From an uncultured Clostridia bacterium (GTDB lineage: Bacteria; Bacillota; Clostridia; TANB77; CAG-508): 52,077 bases of DNA. The notes beneath the pieces are model-generated. The model was not told the origin of the DNA, did no database searches, and was given only the letters and a program-made list of their open reading frames with translations. The DNA is taken from positions 1 through 52,077 of the forward strand of contig CASAUJ010000007.1 of NCBI GenBank assembly GCA_949118805.1, read 5' to 3'. Below, piece after piece: positions 43,767-52,077 of the stretch. Position numbers and translations under genes: made by a program. Every line of letters begins with the position of its first letter. The stretch's first letter is position 1.

Positions 43767-45037
43767 ATGCTTGAAAGGGATGATGAAAGAGTGGATAAAA
43801 TACAGGATGTAATAGATTTATTAAAGATATATCATCAAGAACATGTTATAAAATTATTGGAAAGATTGGAAGGAAAAGAAAAGGAAGAATTAATTGAACA
43901 GATATATAAAATAGATTTTCATCAAATTATGGAGCTTTATGATAATACGAAAAAAGAGTTAGAAATCAAAGAAAATAAAATAGAGAATATTACTTATTTA
44001 GATAAAAACAAATTATCAAGGGAACAAAAAGAACAATTCGACGAATTAGGAGAGATGGCGATCCGAAACCATGAATATGCAGTAGTTACCATGGCGGGAC
44101 GGACAGGGAAGTAGACTTCGGACATAATGGACCAAAAGGAACTTTTAAATTAGATGTTTATGGGAAAGGAAAATATTTATTTGAAATATTAGTTGAAAAT
44201 TTAAAAGAAGCCAATAAAAAATATCAAGTTGTGATACCTTGGTATATTATGACAAGTAAAGAAAATCATGAAGAAACCATTTCTTTTTTAGAAAAAAATA
44301 ATTATTTTGGTTATGATAAAGAAAGCATCATGATATTTACACAAAGTGAGTTACCATTAATAGATTTAGAAGGAAAGCTTTTAATTGGTAAAGAGAATAG
44401 AATCAAAGAAGCTTCTGATGGGAATGGAGGAACTTATGCTTCCTTAAGAAGAAGCGGATGTCTAGCGGATATGAAAGAAAAAGGAATAAAATGGGTATTC
44501 ATAGGTGGAGTTGATAATGTACTACTAAAAATGGTGGATGCTACTTTATTAGGAATGGCAATTAAACAAGGGGTTCAAATTGCTTCCAAATCAGTAGTAA
44601 AAGCAAATCCACATGAAAAAGTGGGAGTATTCTGTAAAATGAATGGGCATCCAAAAGTAATTGAATATGCAGAATTGCCAACAAAAATGGCTGAAGAAGT
44701 GGATGTTAATGGAGAATTAAAATATGGAGAATCTCATATTATGTGCAATCTATATACCATTGAAGCCATTGAAAAAGCAAGTAAAGAACACTTAATGTAT
44801 CATAGTGCTTTTAAGAAAAATACATATTTAGATGAGAGTGGAAGAGAAATTATTCCAGAAGAACCAAATTCTTATAAATTTGAATCTTTTATTTTTGATG
44901 CCTTTGAATATTTTGATGATATTGCCGTTTTAAGAGGAAAAAGAGAAGATGATTTTGCACCAGTTAAGAATAAAGAAGGGGTAGATAGTCCAAAAACAGC
45001 AAAGGAATTATATGAAAAATATTGGAATAAACAATAA
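43767..45037 (+). CDS. UDPGP/UAP1-type UDP-sugar pyrophosphorylase, decoded across two CGG +1 sites
   Basis: It makes UDP-N-acetylglucosamine or UDP-glucose from UTP and sugar-1-phosphate. The first frame ends in VVTMAG; an in-frame CGG is at 44100-44102. Skipping its C gives GQGSRL, and a second in-frame CGG is at 44119-44121. Skipping its C too gives GHNGPKGTFKL. Together these rebuild the nucleotide-binding loop AGGQGSRLGHNGPKG of the family. Without the shifts the protein stops at TAG three codons after the first CGG. The rest has GGTYASLRRSG, IGGVDNVLLKMVDATLLG and the KYGESHIMCN region, all UAP1-like. The total is about 422 residues. The start at 43767 has no strong ribosome site and is uncertain. 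The next gene is a hexapeptide-repeat protein that may complete the same pathway. Confidence 0.87.
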
Positions 45038-45049
45038 AGAGAAGTAGGG

Positions 45050-45180
45050 ATGTGTGATAGGGATGTGCAATGGGGACGTTTCCGTTTTCACATTAAAAAA
45101 AATGATAAAAAATATAAAGAATAGTATTTTTATTAAATGTGAAAACGGAAACGTCCCCATTGCACATCCCTATCACACAT
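45050..45180. repeat. Palindromic interspersed element, copy 4
   Basis: Long inverted arms of about 46 bases, practically identical, both carrying ATGTGCAATGGGGACGTTTC and the extension GTGTGATAGGG, are separated by about 35 A+T-rich bases. It lies between the pyrophosphorylase gene and the hexapeptide gene and is the same type as the element at 36223. Confidence 0.9.
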
Positions 45181-45214
45181 TTCACAGTAACTAGAGTAAG
45201 GAAAGGAAAGAAAT

Positions 45215-45880
45215 ATGGAAGAATGTAAAGTTTGTAATTTATATCATTTAGAAGAGACCATAGCAAAACCATTACTAGAAAAAGTAGAATATCCGTGGGA
45301 AGTATTGGAACAGATTCATGATTATATATTGGAGATAGGAAAGAAGCTAGATCAAAATCAATACAACCAAATAGGGGAAGATGTATGGATTGCAAAGACA
45401 GCTAAGGTAATGCCAACTGCTTATATTCAAGGTCCAACTATTATTGGAGAAAATGCTGAAATAAGACATTGTGCTTTTATTCGTGGAAACGTAATTGTAG
45501 GAGAAGGAGCAGTGGTAGGAAATTCAACAGAATTAAAAAATGTTATTTTATTTAATAAAGTACAAGTTCCTCACTATAATTATGTAGGAGATTCGATTTT
45601 AGGATATAAAGCACATATGGGAGCTGGATCGATTACATCAAATGTGAAATCAGATAAAAAGTTAGTAATTGTAAAAAATGGAGACAAAAAAATAGAAACA
45701 GGAATTAAGAAGTTTGGTGCTATGATAGGAGATGAAGTAGAAATTGGATGTGGGAGTGTATTAAATCCAGGAACAGTAATTGGAAGAAATACCAATATAT
45801 ACCCATTATCTTCTGTTAGAGGAGTAATCCCAAAAGATCATATTTATAAAAATAAAAATGAAGTAATAGAAAAAAAGTAA
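45215..45880 (+). CDS. Left-handed beta-helix (hexapeptide repeat) protein, GlmU C-terminal-like
   Basis: The 221 residues have a helical N-terminal part (about 1-55), then hexapeptide repeats: IGEDVWIAKTAKVMPTAYI, GPTIIGENAEIRHCAFIRGN, IVGEGAVVGNSTELKNVI, and later IGDEVEIGCGSVLNPGTVIG. This is the fold of the GlmU acetyltransferase domain and related enzymes. It follows the UDP-sugar pyrophosphorylase gene, so a joint role in UDP-N-acetylglucosamine synthesis is likely, but catalysis is not shown. A GGAAAGG site lies upstream. Confidence 0.85.
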   Translation: MEECKVCNLYHLEETIAKPLLEKVEYPWEVLEQIHDYILEIGKKLDQNQYNQIGEDVWIAKTAKVMPTAYIQGPTIIGENAEIRHCAFIRGNVIVGEGAVVGNSTELKNVILFNKVQVPHYNYVGDSILGYKAHMGAGSITSNVKSDKKLVIVKNGDKKIETGIKKFGAMIGDEVEIGCGSVLNPGTVIGRNTNIYPLSSVRGVIPKDHIYKNKNEVIEKK

Positions 45881-45886
45881 AAGAAA

Positions 45887-45937
45887 AGAAACTATATCAG
45901 TAATGTTATCAAAACATTGTTGATATGGTTTCTTTTT
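45887..45937. terminator. Bidirectional terminator
   Basis: GAAACTATATCA and TGATATGGTTTC pair across an inner hairpin with a T run. It serves the converging genes. Confidence 0.8.
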
Positions 45938-45949
45938 TTGATTGCTTAA

Positions 45950-46324
45950 CTACATAGATTGGTTACCAGGAATAAAGTAATCAACTACACCATAGATTAA
46001 AGCACCAATAATAGCTGCTATCCAAGAAATAGAATACCCTGCTACAAAAAATTGAGTTACATATAATACAATTGCTGCTAGTGCGAAACCTACAAATCCT
46101 TTACCAAAAGGACTAGCATGTAAACCAGTAAATTTGATAATTAAATAATCAATAACGGTTAGGACGACAGCAGCAATCGCTAAAGTCCAAAAACTATTAA
46201 TTGTGAATCCTGGTGTAAAAAATGCAGTAATGGCTAAAACTACAGCAGATGCTACTAATCTACCAATAATTTGCCAAGCAGTAGAAGCACCACTTCTAGT
46301 TTGATTTCCTTGAGCTTCTGACAT
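45950..46324 (-). CDS. Small membrane protein, phage holin 4_2-like (YvlD type)
   Basis: The 124 residues have four hydrophobic spans. VVLAITAFFTPGFTINSFW and GLHASPFGKGFVGFALAAI are like the mycobacterial/Bacillus YvlD small membrane family once called phage holin family. The cellular role is not known, and no phage genes are nearby. AAGGAGGTTGG precedes the start. Confidence 0.8.
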   Translation of the reverse strand: MSEAQGNQTRSGASTAWQIIGRLVASAVVLAITAFFTPGFTINSFWTLAIAAVVLTVIDYLIIKFTGLHASPFGKGFVGFALAAIVLYVTQFFVAGYSISWIAAIIGALIYGVVDYFIPGNQSM

Positions 46325-46530
46325 AAGTCCAACCTCCTTAGAATTAAAATTTATTTTGTTAATTTTTTTAAGGTTATAAAAATATTATTCTCAAAATTTT
46401 AAAATTTATTCAAAAAAAAGCGTATAAAAAAGTTAAAATTTGTAAAAAATAAATAAAAATGTGCTAGTTCAATAAATTTCTTTGCATAAGAAAAACAAGA
46501 TAATTTAACAAAGAAAGAGGAAAGATTAAT

Positions 46531-47208
46531 ATGCTAATTACTTTTTTTAGAGCGATCATTTTATATGTTATAGTTTTAATCGTAATGAGACTAATGGGGA
46601 AAAGGGAAATTGGACAACTTCAACCATTTGAATTAGCAATTTCTATTATGATAGCAGATTTAGCAACTATTCCCATGACAGAATTAGGAATTCCAATATC
46701 CAATGGAATTATTCCTATATTAGGACTTTTAGTAATGCATTTAGTCATTTCTATCATCAATATGAAAAGTCTAAAAGCAAGAGAAATTATATGTGGAAAA
46801 CCAAGTATTTTAATTTATAGAGGAAAAATCAATGAAGAAGCTTTGCGTAAAGAAAGATTTACAATTAATGAATTAGAAGAAAGATTACGAGGAAATAATG
46901 TAGTAAATCTAGGAGATGTAGAATATGCAATATTGGAAACGAGTGGGCAAGTAACTGTAATTCAAAAACCAGAAAAAAGAAATACCATTCCAGAAGATTT
47001 TCAGATCCAACCAGAATATGAAGGAATTCCATATGATTTAGTGATAGATGGAAAGATCATGGAAAAAAATTTACAAGCATTGGGAAAAAATTATATGTGG
47101 TTAAAGAAACAAGTAGAAAAATTTAAGATAAAACCAGAAGAAGCGCTAGTGGTAACAATAGATGGAAAAGGACAAATTTTTTGCCAAGAAAAAAACAAGA
47201 AAAAATAA
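46531..47208 (+). CDS. DUF421 (YetF-type) membrane protein
   Basis: The 225 residues start with membrane spans at about 3-20, 35-52 and 56-75. They contain the family motif VLIVMRLMGKREIGQLQPFELAI. The C-terminal soluble domain has RFTINELEERLRGNNVVNLGDVEYAILETSGQ. YetF-like proteins occur in spore-formers, some linked to germination; the exact role is unknown. The next gene encodes a DUF4363 protein, which often sits beside DUF421 genes. Confidence 0.9.
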   Translation: MLITFFRAIILYVIVLIVMRLMGKREIGQLQPFELAISIMIADLATIPMTELGIPISNGIIPILGLLVMHLVISIINMKSLKAREIICGKPSILIYRGKINEEALRKERFTINELEERLRGNNVVNLGDVEYAILETSGQVTVIQKPEKRNTIPEDFQIQPEYEGIPYDLVIDGKIMEKNLQALGKNYMWLKKQVEKFKIKPEEALVVTIDGKGQIFCQEKNKKK

Positions 47209-47216
47209 AAACGGGT

Positions 47217-47247
47217 GGTGATTTTAAGCAGCGTCCCTTTAATCACC
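47217..47247. repeat. Interspersed element, copy 5 (hairpin)
   Basis: GGTGATT / AATCACC enclose TTAAGCAGCGTCCCTTT. The 25-base unit at 47220-47244 matches the consensus of the copies at 26609 and 36612. It stands between the DUF421 and DUF4363 genes. Confidence 0.7.
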
Positions 47248-47266
47248 ATCAAAAAAGGAGTTTTTT

Positions 47267-47650
47267 ATGTTAAAAGAGACAATTATTTGTATTGTAATTG
47301 TAGTGCTTATTAGTTTGGGAAATTATATGACACAAAATTATACCAAGGAGACAGTTGGAGAATTATCTACGGAACTATGGGATTTGAAAGAAAAGGTCAT
47401 ACAACAAGAAAAAGAAAAACTAAAAAATAGCTTGGAAGAAATTGATAGACAATGGGGAAAGAAACATGAAAAGTTGGCTTATTATATTGAACATGACGAA
47501 TTAGAAAAAATAGAAACCGAATTGGTGGCTATGAAAGGAAATGTAGAGATAGAGGATTATGATAGTTTAATGAGTGGAATTGAGAAAAGTATTTTTATCT
47601 TAAAACATATTGAAGAAAAGTATGATTTTAATTTACAAAATATATTTTAA
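47267..47650 (+). CDS. DUF4363 protein
   Basis: The 127 residues have an N-terminal signal anchor (LKETIICIVIVVLISLGNYM), then a helical domain with EKVIQQEKEKLKNSLEEIDRQWGKKHEKLAYYIEHDE, matching DUF4363. Function unknown. It is paired with DUF421, and a terminator follows. GGAG lies 8 bases upstream of ATG 47267. Confidence 0.85.
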   Translation: MLKETIICIVIVVLISLGNYMTQNYTKETVGELSTELWDLKEKVIQQEKEKLKNSLEEIDRQWGKKHEKLAYYIEHDELEKIETELVAMKGNVEIEDYDSLMSGIEKSIFILKHIEEKYDFNLQNIF

Positions 47651-47668
47651 AAAAGAGAAATAAAATAA

Positions 47669-47699
47669 AAAGTTACTAATTATAATTAGTAACTTTTTT
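47669..47699 (+). terminator. Rho-independent terminator
   Basis: A 12-bp perfect stem AAAGTTACTAAT / ATTAGTAACTTT with a 4-base loop and a T run. Confidence 0.93.
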
Positions 47700-47850
47700 G
47701 ATGGGAAAATAAACCGATCTTAAGTAAGCGTAAAGAAAAATTCTTTGTAAATAAAACTTAAAATATTTGTAACGAAAGGTTAAAAAATGAAGAAGTAAAG
47801 TAAACCGTAAGGGAAGAAAAGGCATAATTTTTTTTTCAAAATAATACTAC

Positions 47851-47880
47851 TTGATATTAAGAAATAAAGAATGCTATAAT
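47851..47880 (+). promoter_or_regulatory. Promoter of the cohesin-dockerin gene
   Basis: TTGATA (47851-47856) and TATAAT (47875-47880) have an 18-base spacer. The 170 bases between the previous terminator and this site hold no recognisable gene. Confidence 0.65.
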
Positions 47881-47924
47881 AGGAAATAAATATAGTATTT
47901 TTAAAGAAAAGGATGAGGTTAGAT

Positions 47925-48854
47925 ATGAAAAAGAAAGGAATAATAGGAATTGGATTTATGACTTTAGTTTTATTGGCTACTAATTTATTAGCAGCAGCTA
48001 ATTTGAAAGCAGTAGCCAATAGTTCAACAAATGAAATAAAAGGAGGGCAAGAAGTAACCATTACTTTAAGATTTGATGAATATCAGCAAATTGAAGATGG
48101 ACTCAATGCTTATCAAGCAACACTAGAGTATAATAAAGAGATTTTTGAAGAAGTAAAACAAGAAAATTTTCAGTGTTTAAATAATTGGGAAAAATTACAA
48201 TATAACCAAACAACAGGAGAATTTGTTGCCATTAAAAAAGCAGGAAGCACAGAACCAGAGGAGATTGTGACTATAACATTAAAGGCAAAACGAGGAGCAA
48301 AGGCAGCCACAACGGAGATAAAAATCAAAAATATAGTAACTTCAGAAGGAGAAAGAGATATTTCAATTGGAGAAGCAAAAGCAACAATTAATATTATAGA
48401 AGATCAGGAAGAAAAACCAGAGGAGCCAAAACCAGAAAAAATTACTTCTCAAAAATACATAATAACAAAAGATGCTATTGAAAGAATTTTACCAAATACA
48501 ACAGTAGCACAATTTAAATCTAATGTGACATTAGAAAATGTAACAACAGAGCCTCAAATTATATGCACTGATTCAGAGGGAATGGCATTAGCAGAAGATG
48601 AAATAATTACTACTGGTACACAAATAAAAGTAGGAAAAACATTGCAATATACACTGATTGTAATAGGAGATTCAGATGGAGATGGAGAAATTACAGTCAA
48701 TGATATGGCTGAATTAAAATTACATCTTATTGAGAAACAGTTGTTAAAAGGCATTCAACTAAGAGCAGCAGATGTTGATCAAGATGGAGAAGTAACCATT
48801 AATGATTTAGCACAAATGAAATTAATCCTGATTGATTTATGGGAACTTAAATAA
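47925..48854 (+). CDS. Secreted protein with cohesin-like domain and dockerin
   Basis: ATG 47925 follows GGATGAGG and gives 309 residues starting KKKGIIGIGFMTLVLLATNLLAAA, a signal peptide. Residues about 25-155 form a cohesin-like beta sandwich (GGQEVTITLRFDE; LNAYQATLEYNKEIFEEV; IVTITLKAKRGA). A Pro/Glu linker (EEKPEEPKPEK) and a small beta domain follow. The C-terminal dockerin has two calcium loops: SDGDGEITVNDMAELK and VDQDGEVTINDLAQMK. It likely takes part in protein assembly on the cell surface, with the next gene as a possible partner. An upstream in-frame ATG 47913 is less well placed. Confidence 0.85.
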   Translation: MKKKGIIGIGFMTLVLLATNLLAAANLKAVANSSTNEIKGGQEVTITLRFDEYQQIEDGLNAYQATLEYNKEIFEEVKQENFQCLNNWEKLQYNQTTGEFVAIKKAGSTEPEEIVTITLKAKRGAKAATTEIKIKNIVTSEGERDISIGEAKATINIIEDQEEKPEEPKPEKITSQKYIITKDAIERILPNTTVAQFKSNVTLENVTTEPQIICTDSEGMALAEDEIITTGTQIKVGKTLQYTLIVIGDSDGDGEITVNDMAELKLHLIEKQLLKGIQLRAADVDQDGEVTINDLAQMKLILIDLWELK

Positions 48855-48915
48855 TAAGTTTTAGGTGAAAAAGTAAGATCAATTGTAAAATTAAAAATGG
48901 AGGATGGAAATACCC

Positions 48916-51900
48916 ATGAAAGAAAAAGCTAGTAAAATGATAAAAATAAGTATTTGTTCTGCATTATTTCTAATGTTATCATTAGGTGTTATTTATGCTA
49001 CTAATATCCTATCTTCAAAAGGAGAACTGAATGATGATGGCATCATAGATTATAGTGATGTTAGTTTGCTAGAAAGCCATTTAATTCATGTTAGAACTTT
49101 GCCAGAAGAAAAACTTTCTAATGCAGATATGAACAGTGATGGAGAAATTACAGTAACAGACCTTTCTCTATTGATTAGAAAGATAGAAAATAAAAGAGAT
49201 TATCATGTAGAATTAACTAATTTAGATACTTCCAATTACTATCCTGAAAAAGGAAGTGATCTAGAAATTACATTTGGAGCGATTATCAATTATGATGATG
49301 TAAGGATTGAAAAGTTAGTTATTAATAATCAAGAGTATAAGATCGAGAATGAAAATGGAAGTTATAAAGTAAAATTAAAGGTAGGAACACAAGCAGGAAA
49401 ACAAGAATATACCTTTACCAAAGTTATTTTGAATACAGGGGCAGAGGTGAAAATAGATGATACTTTTATCATTAGTGTTCGAAAAACAAATCCTTATATT
49501 GAGGAAAATAGCTACCGATTGGAAGAAAGCTTTGAAGGAAAAGCATATATAAACTTTGACTTAATAGATGAAGAGCAAAGTATTACATCTGCTCAATTTA
49601 CGGTTTATGAAGTTTCTAAGATAGCAGACCAACCCCAAGAAGAATTACAAGTAGAAGATTCAGAAACACAAATTGTGCAAGCTAATATAAAGGCAGGAGA
49701 AAATAGACAAGAAGTAATTGTAGAAGACGGAAAAACTTATCGAGTAGAAATTTGTGTAGCTTATAATACAGTCTTAGAACCAATTGAGGGAAAAGATCAT
49801 ATGGATAGTTCCCTTCTATATAATAAAGAATTTACAATGGCATTAGACTATCAATTTAGTATCACCAATATTCATACGCAGAAAGAAGGAAGTGAAAATA
49901 GCCACTTTGCTAAAAAAGAACCAATTCAAATTGCGTTTAATAGTACAAATTTAGCTTTTGAAAATACGAGTAGTTCTAATTTTGAGCCAACTATGATCAC
50001 AGTAGGGAATAAAGAATATGAATTAAGCAAAGATGAAAATCTTTACAAAGCAACAATAGATGGATTCGAAACAGTGGGAGAAAATACCATAATCATAGAA
50101 AAAGTGAAACTAAGAAATGGAAAGGAATTTGTATTAGAAGAAGGAAATACAGTAAAAGTAACAATTGATGCTCAAAAACCAGTGGTATCTAATCTACAAA
50201 CAGAAGAAAATGTACAAGAAAAAAATATTAAAGTAACATTCCAAATTGAAGATGAAGCAAAATCAATTCGATCAGCCAAAGTGGTACTTTATGATAGTGG
50301 AGAAAATATCATAGCTAGTCAAGACATAACAACAGAAGAAATAGAAAATGGAAAGGTAGAAAAAATCTTTAATACAAAAACAACAAATCATTATATTATA
50401 AAAGTAATTGCAACTTATGAAGAAACAGAAGACCATATTATAACAGATAGTGTTCTATTAGAAAAGGAAATTACAGCCAATCGTTTTGCAATGATCAAAA
50501 AAGCAGAAGTAGAACCAATTGCTTTAGAAAAAAAGCAAACCGTAAAAATTACATATGAAATTGAAAGCAACAGTGAAAGCGAAATTGCAAAAATTCGTGT
50601 CAATAACCTAGATTGCATTGCTACTAAAATAGCAAATGGAAAATATGAAATCGTTACAAAAGTAGGAGAAGAAGCAAAAGTCTTACAACTAACAGTTAGC
50701 AAAATCATTTTTGCGGATCAAACGGAAGCAATTGTAGACAATACCGTAGAAGTAAATGTGTTAAGAGAGATACCAAAGATTGAAGAAATTAAACAAGAAG
50801 ATAACCTAGCTAACAATCAAGTAACGGTAACCTTTACATTAGTAGATCCAGATAATAGCTTTATCACAGGAAAAGTACAATTAGTAAAACCAGCTGTGGA
50901 TGGAAATCCAGAGCAGGTAATCCAAGAACCAACGATTGAAAGAGATGGCGAACATGGAAAAGTAATTTTCGAAAATGTAGAAATTGACAAAGAATATACA
51001 GCAAGATTTATTGCAAACTATAATCGTTATCCAGAAGGTGACGAAAACATAGAAGAAAATCAAGTCATTCGAGAAGCAAAAATTATGCTAGTTGGTGACT
51101 ATAACTTACAAGTAAGTGACCTAAAAACAGCAAACAAAGAAAAAGACACAAAATATTTTGAGAAAAACGAAGAAATTACCCTAAGCTTTAATTGCACCAA
51201 TGCAACCAGTTTCTTACCAGAAAAAGCAGTCATAAATGGAAGCGAATATAGTTTAACACATACAGAAGGAACTAACATTTATACCGCTAAATTAGCAGGA
51301 TTAGAAGAAAGTGGTGTAAAAGAATACAAATTAGAAACCATTATATTAAACAATAAGAGATTTTTAGACGTAGAACCAGAACAAAAAATAAAAATCGAAG
51401 TATTAAAAGAAAAACCAACCATTACCAGTTTTGGATACAAAGAAGACGATACTGACAAAAATAAGGTAGTGGCAAGCTTTAACCTAAATGACATAGAAAC
51501 AACTATCTCAAATGGAACCATTGTAATTTTGGATGACCATAAAAATGAAATCAAAACACAAAATTTAGTAGTAGGCAATAATCAAATTACATTTGAAAAA
51601 ATAGATAGTGAATACTATAACATTAAAGTAAAGGCTAATTATGACCTAGATACCAATGCTTTAGGCGCTGGCGAAAATGAATACCAAGAACAAATATTGT
51701 TACAAGAAGAAATCGATTTTACAGAACGAAAAATCCAACTAAAAGATATACAAGATGTTAGATTATACCATATATATTATGGATTTCCAATGGAAGTAAA
51801 GAACATTGATAGTAATGAAATAATTGAAAATCCAGAAAATTATGTAGCAAAAGTAAAAATGAAAAATATGCCAGATATGCATGCAAATATAAAATCTTGT

Positions 51901-52077
51901 AGAATTGAGCAAAGAAAAGTTATTTTAGAATTAGATGTAGAAAATACGATCATCTACAAAGGAGACGAAAGACAAGCAAAAGTAGAAGTACCTTTTGGTG
52001 TTATGGGAAATACAGGTTCTTCTGTAAAAAATGAATCTTTTGAAGACTTACTTTATCAAATGAGACAATATCCAACA
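48916..52077 (+). CDS. Large secreted protein, N-terminal dockerin plus repeated Ig-like modules (3' end cut)
   Basis: Open from ATG 48916 to the window end, 1054 codons without a stop. The signal peptide (MIKISICSALFLMLSLGVIYA) is followed directly by a dockerin: GELNDDGIIDYSDVSLLESH and ADMNSDGEITVTDLSLLIRK. Unlike common dockerins it lies at the N-terminus. The first loop starts with Glu in place of Asp. The rest consists of alternating beta-rich modules of about 100 residues with recurring lines such as VGNKEYEL, KVKLRNGKEFVLEEGNTVKV, NNKRFLDVEPEQKIKIEVL and KPTITSFGY, alternating with VTFQIEDEAKSI-type modules. A long fibrous surface protein is likely. No CGG site lies in the visible part. 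Confidence 0.8.
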   Translation, partial: MKEKASKMIKISICSALFLMLSLGVIYATNILSSKGELNDDGIIDYSDVSLLESHLIHVRTLPEEKLSNADMNSDGEITVTDLSLLIRKIENKRDYHVELTNLDTSNYYPEKGSDLEITFGAIINYDDVRIEKLVINNQEYKIENENGSYKVKLKVGTQAGKQEYTFTKVILNTGAEVKIDDTFIISVRKTNPYIEENSYRLEESFEGKAYINFDLIDEEQSITSAQFTVYEVSKIADQPQEELQVEDSETQIVQANIKAGENRQEVIVEDGKTYRVEICVAYNTVLEPIEGKDHMDSSLLYNKEFTMALDYQFSITNIHTQKEGSENSHFAKKEPIQIAFNSTNLAFENTSSSNFEPTMITVGNKEYELSKDENLYKATIDGFETVGENTIIIEKVKLRNGKEFVLEEGNTVKVTIDAQKPVVSNLQTEENVQEKNIKVTFQIEDEAKSIRSAKVVLYDSGENIIASQDITTEEIENGKVEKIFNTKTTNHYIIKVIATYEETEDHIITDSVLLEKEITANRFAMIKKAEVEPIALEKKQTVKITYEIESNSESEIAKIRVNNLDCIATKIANGKYEIVTKVGEEAKVLQLTVSKIIFADQTEAIVDNTVEVNVLREIPKIEEIKQEDNLANNQVTVTFTLVDPDNSFITGKVQLVKPAVDGNPEQVIQEPTIERDGEHGKVIFENVEIDKEYTARFIANYNRYPEGDENIEENQVIREAKIMLVGDYNLQVSDLKTANKEKDTKYFEKNEEITLSFNCTNATSFLPEKAVINGSEYSLTHTEGTNIYTAKLAGLEESGVKEYKLETIILNNKRFLDVEPEQKIKIEVLKEKPTITSFGYKEDDTDKNKVVASFNLNDIETTISNGTIVILDDHKNEIKTQNLVVGNNQITFEKIDSEYYNIKVKANYDLDTNALGAGENEYQEQILLQEEIDFTERKIQLKDIQDVRLYHIYYGFPMEVKNIDSNEIIENPENYVAKVKMKNMPDMHANIKSCRIEQRKVILELDVENTIIYKGDERQAKVEVPFGVMGNTGSSVKNESFEDLLYQMRQYPT

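Noticed and set aside
16690..45037. Reassignment of CGG to another amino acid such as Gln or Trp, as known in some Firmicutes
   Set aside because: Any three-base reading of CGG leaves the following sequence out of frame. Only skipping one base restores the conserved proteins.
45950..46324. Prophage remnant, because of the holin-like protein
   Set aside because: No other phage genes are near, and this small membrane family is common in bacterial chromosomes.

Overview
The window is strongly A+T-rich and compactly coded. It carries spore-specific genes (spoIVA, a gerA/gerB/gerC set), a family II pyrophosphatase, gatCAB, dockerin/cohesin surface proteins and AGA/AUA-rich codon use. This points to an anaerobic, spore-forming low-GC Firmicute, probably an uncultivated gut member of the Clostridia. 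The lineage is inference from gene content.

Layout. 1-3600 is the transcription/translation block rpmG(partial)-secE-nusG-rplK-rplA-[L10 leader]-rplJ-rplL. 3640-8150 holds a transglutaminase-like gene and gatC-gatA-gatB. 8211-10127 (minus) holds a pilin-like protein, a small membrane protein and rpsT. 10285-16400 holds rpiB, a WecA-like transferase fused to rubredoxin, a sugar-transfer operon (GpgS-like enzyme, histidine phosphatase fused to GT8, GT4) and hslO, with a 5' hslO fragment duplicated in front of the GT4 gene. 16550-18992 is accessory: direct repeats, a broken AAA ATPase and two foreign-looking genes. 19114-24668 holds ppaC, a SpoVB-type flippase, HU and an IbrA/acetyltransferase/IbrB cassette. 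24747-34039 holds aspS with a T-box, hpt, uvrC, two foreign-looking genes, an rRNA methyltransferase/pseudouridine synthase pair, and secG. 34106-45880 holds rnr, the germination receptor genes, spoIVA, a UDP-sugar pyrophosphorylase and a hexapeptide protein. 45950-52077 holds small membrane proteins and two dockerin proteins, the last running off the window.

Main observation. Five apparently 'frameshifted' genes are broken in the same way. At seven places an in-frame CGG codon occurs, and skipping its C so that GGA or GGT is read as glycine restores the conserved protein. The positions are 17242, 21517, 23262, 44100 and 44119 on plus, and 40268-40270 and 40255-40257 on minus. They lie in an AAA ATPase, a SpoVB-like flippase, an IbrA-like PAPS-reductase-family protein, a UDP-sugar pyrophosphorylase (two) and the germination protein GerA (two). 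Reading by eye, I found no in-frame CGG in any other gene of native composition. All other CGG triplets straddle two codons. The only in-frame CGGs that seem to be read as arginine (five) are in three small genes of foreign composition. This suggests that CGG is unassigned here and acts as a +1 frameshift or four-base glycine signal. The alternative is a very specific sequence artefact.

Other points of interest are a family of palindromic interspersed elements sharing a CGTCCC core, the WecA-rubredoxin fusion, the phosphatase-GT8 fusion beside a GpgS-like gene, and 33-34 bp spaced repeats before the ATPase pseudogene.
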